Part shown: positions 56,613 to 64,000 of the stretch, in pieces
Position numbering within the stretch: the first letter of the stretch is position 1
Layout: every line of letters begins with the position of its first letter
NCBI RefSeq assembly: GCF_038502225.1
Contig: NC_091369.1
Span: forward strand, 19,745,985 to 19,809,984
DNA: 64,000 nt
From: Cherax quadricarinatus
Taxonomy: Eukaryota; Arthropoda; Malacostraca; Decapoda; Parastacidae
Direction of reading: 5' to 3'
Translations under genes and position numbers: made by a program
The notes under the pieces: generated by a model
Told to the model about the DNA's origin: nothing
Seen by the model: only the letters and a program-made list of their open reading frames with translations
The model's database searches: none

Positions 56613-58390
56613 TTGTCTCGAGGTTTACCTTATGCTAAATTTGTAAATGCTGTATCATGGTTTAAAGGACTGAGCTGGTTGGTAAATAAAGCTAATTGGC
56701 CTGTACAAAAGGCATATATTGCTCCTGTTAAAATTACTGTGACCACAGCTCCAATAGTTTGTCCTTCTTTATCCATTGATATAAATAGGTATTCTTCTGT
56801 ACCCAAACTGATCAATGTAACTAAGTTGGCGTTTGAATTTCTAAACAAGATAAATATTTCAAATAAGTTTTCACATCCTCTTGAATATTGGATAAAGAGG
56901 GTACAGGAGGAAATCTATGGAAATGAGATTAAATTGATGATGGAAAGAAAAATTGTGAAAGGTTCTATAATAGAGAAATTGGGGCTGTATTTAGAGAACA
57001 ATGTAATTAGGTGCAGAGGTAGGTTACAAAATGTTGAATTTGGTGATTATGCTAAACACCCTATCTTACTGCCCAAAACTCATCATCTAACAAATTTGTT
57101 TGGTCTAAATGCCCATCAAAATGTAATGCATGGTGGGGTACAAGATACCTTAAATTGTATTAGGGAAACTTTCTGGATTCCACAAGGACTTCAAAGTGTA
57201 AAAGGGGTGGTTAAATCTTGTGTAATATGTCGCCATGTAGATGCCAGATCCTATATGTGCCCAGGTCCTCCACCATTGCCAAAGGAGCATGTACAATTAG
57301 TGAAACCATTTGATGTAACAGGTGTAGACTATAGTGGTCCAATAATTTTAACAGGTACGACAAATGGAGTTCCACTGAAAGTGTATGTTTGTTTGTTCAC
57401 CTGTACTGCTACTAGGGCAGTTCATTTAGAAGTGGCACAGGACTTGTCTGCAGAACAGCTTATACAGCTGTTTCGAAAATTTGCAGCTAGGAGATCCTGT
57501 CCAAGGTTGATGATTTCGGATATTGCCACAAATTTTGTAGCAGGTGCTCAACTCTTGATAGAATTAAATAATAGTAACAATGTTCAATCTCTGTTAACCC
57601 AGCGAGGGTATACCTGGAAATTTATTACTCCTGGAGCCCCTTGGCAGGGTGGGGGCTGTACAAAAGACTGATAGGCACAGTGAAGAGGTGTCTCTGCAAA
57701 GTACTACACCGGAAGAGAATTAATTTTGAAGAATTCCGTGCAGTGTTAGTGGAGGCAGAAAATCGTATAAATAATAGGCCTCTCTCGTACATGAGTGATG
57801 CACCTGATGCAGATGTATTAACACCTTCTCACCTAATATGTGGAAGGAAATTGGAAGCTGCCCCTCTCTATGGAGATAATCCGGAAGAAAGTGATGAAGA
57901 TTACAATGATGCGGCAGTGTTGTGTGATAAATTTTAAATGTTAAATAAAGTAATTGAACATTGGTCTAATGTGTGGCATAAGGAATATCTTCTTACACTA
58001 CGTGAACACTTTTATGGTGCGACAGAGGCAGTAAACCGACAGACCATTCAACCAGGTGGCATTGTGTTAATTGACACTGAACAACATCAAGTATTGTGGC
58101 CTCTGGGCAAAGTATTGACATTGTACCGAGATGCACAAGGTGTTGTCAGGAATGTCAAAGAGTTGTGTCATGGCCAGGAAAGTTTACACACAATTAATAA
58201 ATTGATTCCCTTGGAATTAGGTGTTCAATCAAATGTAAATGAAAATCTGAGGAAAAGTGACACAAGTGATATGGAAGATAATGCAGACCAAGTGATGCCG
58301 GAAGATGAAATCGTAGTAAGACCTACTAGGAGAACAGCCACTCAAGCCAGAACTGGCTGGAATCATCTCCTAAAGGAAGGGGTAATTTGA
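56613..58390 (+). pseudogene. BEL integrase and DUF5641 domain (plus copy)
   Basis: Frames 56613-57671, 57641-57937 and 57938-58390. Zinc module: VMHGGVQDTLN and CVICRHVDAR. Core: Asp in DVTGVDYSGP, Asp in MISDIATNF; the Glu block reads LYKRLIGTVKR with the catalytic Glu changed to Lys at the frameshift (57650-57665). The DUF5641 part runs ..LLTLREHFYGATEAVNRQ, LIDTEQHQVLWPLGKVL and VVRNVKELCHGQES, then an Arg-rich tail ending at TGA 58388. One in-frame stop at 57935 divides it. Confidence 0.9.
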
Positions 58391-58422
58391 ATCGTTTAGC
58401 AATGAACTCCGGCAGGCAGCAG

Positions 58423-59126
58423 TGTGGAAAATACTGTATATATTTTCCAGAAATTCAGTATTTATATGTAAATAGATGGCCATACTGTATTTAATAATAT
58501 TTATGTCATAGAAAACGGAAAGCATGCGTCTGCGTGGACGAGTCTCGACACCTTGGTTTTGAAATGAACAGAACGTTAGAGTGAATGGGAAGAATTTTTC
58601 GTGCTCTAGAGGTTAAAATTGGGCTGACACCTCTCAAATAGGAGGCAAAATTGTTGGATGTGCATTCCTGCATAATTTGAGTATCAGGCGACTGGACAAC
58701 ACAGCTCCAGGAACCTAAGATAAGTCTGTTTATGTTTAATTCTGGCCAGTAATTTCATAAATTTAGACAGTGAGGTTTTCTGGGTATGATACACATTAAT
58801 CTCCAGTCAAATTGGTGAGTGATATTAAGATATATTTTCCTTCTGTTATGTAATTGTGTATATATATAACCATTCATTATTTTTAATAAACAGTCCACAA
58901 ATTTATATATTTACCAGTATTCCTTGTGTAAGTATATTTCATTTAATTAATAGGTCCAGAGCAACTTGTGGTTATGACAGTGGTAGGTATCGAAGGGGGA
59001 CATTTTTTGCGACCTAGGTGTTCCAAATTCCTACTTGTCCATGTAACATTGATAAATAATGATTATCTTTATCATTTACTGTTATGTACATAATTAGTTA
59101 CATTCAGATAAATGCAATTTTCCACA
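58423..59126 (+). repeat. 3' LTR of plus BEL element
   Basis: 704 bp, TGTGGAAAATACTG to GCAATTTTCCACA, nearly identical to the 5' LTR. Immediately followed by gttctaatac, the second part of the interrupted minus-strand LTR. Confidence 0.93.
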
Positions 59127-59283
59127 GTTCTAATACAAATTCAAAACCAAGATGGCGAGTCTTCCTGTCTGCCTAGACGCAGGCTTTCCGTTTTCTATGA
59201 CATAAATATTATTAATTTCAGTATGGCCATCTATTTACATATAAATACTGAATTTCTGGAAAATGTATACAGTATTTTTCACA
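59127..59283 (-). repeat. 5' LTR of minus BEL element, part 2
   Basis: Completes the LTR begun at 50907: gttctaatacaaattcaaaac through acagtatttttcaca, matching 44648-44804. The terminal TTTTCCACA is altered to TTTTTCACA. Confidence 0.88.
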
Positions 59284-59559
59284 CAAATATTATTATTTTG
59301 GGTGGCTTTTTTATGCATTTATCCAAGATATATTATGCATACTATCACTACTGAATAAATGATATAAGCAGAAAAATGATATTAGCAATAATAGCGTCAG
59401 TATAAGACATCTTGTGAGTGATACTCAGACTGTTGTCATGGCAACTGGTTGTTGGATCATCATGCAACCTCCGCCCACCTCTGATATAAGCTCCTCCCAC
59501 ATTGTAATGATACTAAGTGGTAAATTTAGTGTATTAGAAAGAAAAATAGACAGAAAATT

Positions 59560-59561
<2 letters not shown>
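59284..59561. other. Unassigned stretch
   Basis: No ORF with support. Non-repetitive within this window apart from the 17-bp repeat at its left edge. Confidence 0.4.
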
Positions 59562-59608
<47 letters not shown>

Positions 59609-59632
59609 ATATATATATATATATATATATAT
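59562..59632. repeat. (TA)n microsatellite
   Basis: A ~70-bp TA tract with a single C interruption, source of Ile/Tyr-rich false ORFs on both strands. Confidence 0.95.
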
Positions 59633-59847
59633 AATTTACCTGGCACTTACACATATATTAACCTGGCGGGTCGTCACCTGACATGTTTCAAGTAGCTATA
59701 ATTTGCTTTAGAAACATTGTATTACGATGGCATTTTCACCAAAATGTTCCCAGATACTTACACTATTTTTCTGTAAACAAAACCCAAAATCATATTTTTA
59801 GCATAATTATCATCACCGCATCAGAAACTCGGAAAATAGGCCCCTGA

Positions 59848-61990
59848 GTCCCCTCCCCATTACCATCTCCTCTCCCAAGCATCCACTTATCTGTACCCTC
59901 GCCATGGCACCCCGGTACAATGCATCTACCCAACCCACAATTTCATCCATAAAACCCTGTCTCCTGAGGATAGCTCCCAACGATCCTCTTTTCACCCTGT
60001 CATAAGATAAGAGATAAGATATGATTTCATTCAGATTTTTAACCCCGGAGGGTTAGCCACCCTGGATAACTCAAGAAAGTCAGTGCGTCATCCAGGACTG
60101 TCTAACTTATTTCCATTGGGGTCCTCAATCTTGTCCCCCAGGATGCGACCCACACCAGTCGACTAATACCCAGGTACCTATTTGCTGCCAATCTAATCCC
60201 AACAACGCCGTCCCCTCCCCCCTGTGATTCCACGAATCCCCTAAGTACCCCATGCCCTTCAACCATAGTCCTCCCTGGCAACCCAAACTGAGTTTTCGAT
60301 ACCACCCACCCTACTATGCACCTAAACCTATTCCCCAATACCTTGGCAAACAACTTATAATCCATGCATAATAACGAGATAGCCCGGTAGTTTCCAAGGG
60401 TGTGCTACCCCTTTCCCTTCAGAACCAACATCACCATGGCAGTTGCCTCCTTCGCTCCCAATGCACCCTTCTCCTTCATTGAATTCAATAACTTTACCAA
60501 AAAAAATCCTTATCAGCTCCCAATGCTGTAGATAAAACTCTGCCGGAAGACCATCGACTCCTGGAGCTTTGCCCTTATACATCCCACATAAAGCTCTCCA
60601 TATTTCCTCCTCTGTTCTTACCCTGCTCAATGCCTTCCTATCACTGTTCCCCAATTTGCAAGACACACACACACACACCTGCTCTAAAACCTCAACCCCA
60701 ACCCCACCACTTTGCCAAAACCCCCGATACCATTTGTCTGCATGCACACACATTCCATTCCTGGCCCGTAACACCTGCCCCTCAACACCTGCCCCTCCCT
60801 ATAACGTCCCACCAACTCGTGTACCTCCAACCACGGAATAGCAGTAGCCTGCTGCCATTGCTTCTCTCTACACAAGACGCATGCCAATGGCCTTTCACCC
60901 CATAACACTTCCTCCACCCCTGCCTGTACCCTCACGGCTTGCAACCTCTTGTCCTGTAACTCATGTAATTTCCCCTCAGTAGCCATAATGTCATCCATAG
61001 GACAATTACCCACCACCGCCCCCTCCCATCGCCTCTCCTCCAAATAGTTGTCAAGTCCATACTTCAAGTTATTGATCCGTTTCCCTTCCCTCACATAATG
61101 TTGCCTAATTCTTTCTTTAGCCACACAATCCCACCATGTCACCACGTCCTCCACCCCATTTGCTTCCCCACCAAGCCCCTCCCACAGTGTTGAAATCCCT
61201 CCAACCCTTCCTTGTCACCTAACATGCCTGTGTTTCACTTCCAGTAACCCCTCTAGATACCCGCAAGTGACTCCCGCCCCACCTTTGCTGCTACTGCCTG
61301 ATGATCTGAATAAGCAACCTTTATTCTATGGAAATTTTTGACTAAGACCTCTTGAGAGAGATATAATCTGTCTAAACGAGCCGCATAACCCACCTTAAGA
61401 ACGTGTGCTCAACCTCCCACTATCCCCCCTTCCAAATGCATCCCTTAGCTGAATATCCCTCAAGAGGTCACACAAGGCCACAGACACATAGCCCGCCCCA
61501 TTTGGTTCCATGTCTGCCCTCCGAATAATACAGTTCCAGTCCCCTCCTACAATTGCCACAGCTGGTAAACTATGTAAGAAAAAAACTAGATCATCACACA
61601 AAAAATCCCTCTTCACTTTCACATCATTTTCCATGGGCGCATACACACTTATAAAAGGCACCCTCTTCCCCATCCACCACCGAGCCACATGCAGCACCCT
61701 CCCTCCTCCTCTCCCCTCACTTCTTAACAAAACAAATGGGCTCACCTCCTTGATCATGTTACCCACACCTCCTTTCAGACAGGCAGATGACAGAGTCACC
61801 ACCTGAAACACTGCCACCTCCAACACTTTATCCTCCCAAAAATTGTGCTCCTGGAGAAGCACAACATCCACTCTAGATTTATGAAAAAACATCCTAAACC
61901 ATTCTCTCTTTACAATATTACACAAACCATTCACATTCACCGTCATACACCTTAGGCCGCTTATAGTTTCCAACCCTGCCTCTTCTCTCC
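59848..61990 (-). pseudogene. LINE copy C ORF2: endonuclease and partial RT
   Basis: Minus-strand frames. 61973-61395 is the endonuclease: LRCMTVNVNGLCNIVKREW, VDVVLLQEHNFWED, PFISVYAPMEND and AIVGGDWNCIIRRAD, with Asn, Glu, Asp and Asn catalytic positions kept. 61154-60684 and 60774-60355 give the linker (MYKGKAPGVDGLPAEFYLQH). RT starts at 60365 (DYKLFAKVLGNRFRCIV, QFGLPGRTMVEGHGVLRGFVES) and is interrupted by the SINE at 60003-60186. It ends within GRGL near 59848, so the catalytic and C-terminal parts are missing. Loss of the 3' end is unusual for a LINE insertion, implying later deletion. Confidence 0.87.
60003..60186 (-). mobile_element. Decapod-type SINE inserted in LINE copy C
   Basis: On the minus strand it reads caaataggtacctgggtatt, agtcgactggtgtgggtcgc, atcctgggggacaagattga and, near the end, ggctaaccctccggggtt, finishing in a (CTTAT)n tail. 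I recall this sequence as a frequent repeat in decapod genomes and transcripts; I could not check. Compared with the LINE copy A text (ggcagggggtctatgacag), about 8-9 bases at the insertion point are missing and no target duplication is seen. Confidence 0.75.
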
Positions 61991-63340
61991 ATTCTTCCCA
62001 GGTCCTCCTGCACGTGGGGCCCCACTGGTCTTCACACCACCTTCCCTCCCTACCCCCTTCTTTCAGTGCCGCTTGTCATGGCCACCACTACAAATCTCTT
62101 CCTGTCTCTGAGGCCTCTGCGCTGGCATCAGAATATCATCTGAATCTGATGCTGCCGCTCTCTTCCTCGTGTTGATCTCTTCCTCCATGTCATTGTCCAA
62201 GGAGGCCTTCAGTGAACTTCAAACTCCACCATGTGTCGTTCCACTAAACACAGCGACATCTCTCACTCACTGCTGGGCTCGTTATCCCCACTGTGCTCCT
62301 GCGTTGCACTTGTCAATGCCTTCAACCTGTGTCCATGCACCATCCCAGGTACATCCTCCTCCTCAGGTGGCGACAAAGTCTGAAAACATCTCCACCAGCT
62401 CATCTTCAAGCGCCAACACTTCCTCCTGTACCTGCACCTCTGCACTTGCCTCAGTCAAAGTCGTGGGTCCTGGTAAGTCCAGGCATACCTCCCTCACGCC
62501 AGTCTCAGCGAGGGGCTCCTCCACCACCTCATTCCACAAACGACCATGCCCTTGCACATGCCTTGAGCCCTCAATAACTACATCCAACATGGGAACAGGG
62601 GCCTCACCAGTCTGTGCAGGCGCCCATCTCTGTTTCACACACATTGCCGCCATATGATCATATGCTCCACATATGCGGCAAGTACATCGCTGCCCAGCAT
62701 ACGACACTAGAACCTGTGTCTTGAAATCCTCCAAAACAACAGAAGATGGGATGGGATGCCGCAGAGTCATCTTTAGGGAAAATGTTGCCTCCAGACGGCC
62801 CATGTAAGTACCCACTGCCCGCTTGCCTTGTTGTGCCAAATGTACGGTCCCGTGAACCTCAAATGCACTCCTTACGTCTGTCATCCACCTCAAATGGTAC
62901 GTTACGGAGCTTTACCCATGTGAAGTGCCGTGAGATGCCAATCAATCTCACTCGCACAGCTATACTCACATCTTGAAACTGAGTCACCAATGACTCATAC
63001 ACAGATGTTGAATTCAATTTCACAAAATCCTGTACGCCCCATTCAGGGCTACACCATACACCTCGTCCAGGATTCCGTATGCCTCCCTTATGATGGCCGG
63101 GAGTAATACTTGTGCAGACGTTGGCGAAATTGCCCCACGGATCAGCTCAATTCCAACTGTGTTTATGCGACGCCTCACACTTGGCGTCATATTGATACAA
63201 GGTGTTTCGCCTGAATGAACAGCAGAGGGGTGCATAGCACAACGGCACTCTGCCGCAGTCAGGCAGCAAATGATCAGTAATGATAATAGAGTCAAGCTCA
63301 GTGTCATAAGTTAAATTTAGTACCATTAAGAATGCAAACA
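61991..63340 (-). pseudogene. LINE copy C ORF1
   Basis: Minus-strand frames 63307-63020 and 62893-62363, with the intervening 63019-62894 readable in another frame (FVKLNSTSVYESLVTQFQDV, RHFTWVKLRNVPFEVDD). The likely start is one of the Met codons near 63235 (MHPSAVHSGETPC). The central part has a CCHC knuckle, CRICGAYDHMAAMC. The acidic end VQVQEEVLALEDELVEMF matches copy B, and the basic segment TRKRAAASDSDD continues toward ORF2. Overall style (a VKL...VPFEVDD segment plus knuckle) is like Tx1 ORF1. At least two frameshifts and several stops are present. Confidence 0.75.
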
Positions 63341-64000
63341 ATTGAAGGTTACGGGGAGAATCATAAAAATATTAAGCTAAATTAATAGACAAACACTGAT
63401 CCAACTTGCTGTGGCAGGAAAGATGATATTTCTACCTTTTATGCAATGTCAAACATCTGAAAGACAGATTACAAATTACCTTATAATAAAATAAGTAAAT
63501 TCATACTGGACTTGGGGTCAAGATAATAAGTTGACCAGTATGAGTTACAAAAGATGGAGATCAACTGAAAGTCAACCATATATAGAAAATATTTAAAATT
63601 CGATCAGGGCTGATCGAAATTCAAAATTCAGTCAATTCAAAAGTCTTTGATATTATCCTAACGCCATAACACTTCGAAAAGGCAATAAGTGACATGTCCA
63701 TGCCCTCTGCCCCAGGCCCGGACTCGTGAAGCTCCGTTTTCATTAATAACTGCAAGTAGCCCCTTTTGCATGCCTGTAGCATTCTTTGGAAAGGAAGCAT
63801 GGTCACAAGGGTCATCCCAGGGCAACACGGGCATAGAGCAGGTCGCTCCTGCCTGTCTCGGCTACAACAAAAACAAAATGCAGATGTAATATACAGAATT
63901 TGTGAAAGCCTTCGACAAATGCAACCATGGAGTAATAGCACAACCATGGTGGAACAGCGCAACCATGGTGTCTCAAGAAATCGTAATGACACGATTGCAA
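63341..64000. other. Unassigned, possible LINE copy C 5' UTR
   Basis: Upstream of ORF1 on the minus strand. A 123-codon minus-strand ORF (63621-63992) and shorter overlaps show no domain I recognise. Three copies of gcaaccatgg or acaaccatgg spaced ~20 bp occur at 63917-63970. The window ends here. Confidence 0.35.

Larger units (their letters stand above)
51469..59126 (+). mobile_element. BEL/Pao element, plus strand (complete, nested)
   Basis: A 7.66-kb element with LTRs at 51469-52173 and 58423-59126. It lies inside the 5' LTR of the minus-strand BEL copy. The flanks attct and gttct match the single acgttct of the undisturbed LTR, giving a 4-5-bp target duplication with one change. Order: gag, protease, RT, RNase H, integrase, DUF5641. 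It contains a 262-bp tandem duplication in RT and several stops. Confidence 0.92.
44089..59283 (-). mobile_element. BEL/Pao element, minus strand, with its 5' LTR split
   Basis: Reading on the minus strand: 5' LTR (59283-59127 joined to 51468-50907), leader, gag-protease (50258-48417), RT-RNase H (48380-46485), integrase (46454-45276), C-terminal domain (45162-44932) and 3' LTR (44804-44089). A second BEL element (51469-59126, plus strand) lies inside the 5' LTR. Domain families: DUF1759-type gag, DUF1758-type aspartic protease, Pao RT, BEL-type integrase and DUF5641. Coding damage is light compared with the Gypsy copies, with a few frameshifts. Confidence 0.9.

Noticed and set aside
63020..63307. 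ORF with a hydrophobic N-terminus that looks like a secreted peptide.
   Set aside because: It runs in line with ORF1 of LINE copy C, and the hydrophobic part precedes a better internal Met; more likely LINE 5' or ORF1 sequence.

Overview
This 64-kb window looks like intergenic or heterochromatic DNA from an invertebrate nuclear genome, most likely a decapod crustacean. That inference rests on the repertoire: Tx1-like, RTE-like and Jockey-like LINEs, BEL/Pao and Gypsy LTR elements, a Penelope-type foldback, and a SINE whose sequence I recall as common in decapods. I could not search a database. I see no host gene, tRNA or rRNA. Almost every base belongs to a transposable element, an element relic or a tandem repeat, and nearly all coding regions carry frameshifts or stops.

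Layout. (1) 1-10.9 kb: a plus-strand Tx1-like LINE (copy A) split by a full-length Gypsy element (455-7879) and by a 320-bp foldback (8097-8416) that carries two hammerhead-ribozyme motifs; its 3' UTR contains a ~570-bp tandem duplication. (2) 10.9-13.1 kb: a SINE-like repeat with an expanded (ATT)n tract, then a ~39-unit 37-bp minisatellite. (3) 13.1-24.6 kb: a minus-strand LINE (copy B) whose endonuclease region is split by a second Gypsy family (16818-23701, 753-bp LTRs, TSD CCATG). (4) 24.6-39.6 kb: a Gypsy LTR (copy 3, same family as copy 1) split first by complete Gypsy copy 2 (24829-33497, TSD GTGGG), which itself holds a 1.2-kb unknown insert, and then by a non-coding LTR-like element rich in TGACGTCA octamers; copy 3's gag and protease follow. 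(5) 39.6-43.4 kb: RTE-like and Jockey-like LINE fragments and a SINE-like element with a 13-bp TSD. (6) 43.7-59.3 kb: two BEL/Pao elements in opposite orientation, the plus-strand one inserted inside the 5' LTR of the minus-strand one. (7) 59.3-64 kb: LINE copy C (minus), cut by a decapod-type SINE.

How the parts work together. These are self-copying elements, not a cooperating gene cluster. Each LTR element encodes gag (capsid and nucleic-acid binding), protease, integrase, reverse transcriptase and RNase H; the LINEs encode an RNA-binding ORF1 and an endonuclease-reverse transcriptase. The order of insertion can be read from the nesting and target-site duplications. The most notable biology is (a) the Gypsy family with integrase upstream of reverse transcriptase and a SCAN-like capsid segment, the arrangement known from Gmr1-like elements, (b) the paired hammerhead motifs, and (c) the dense CRE-like array in the non-coding LTR-like element.
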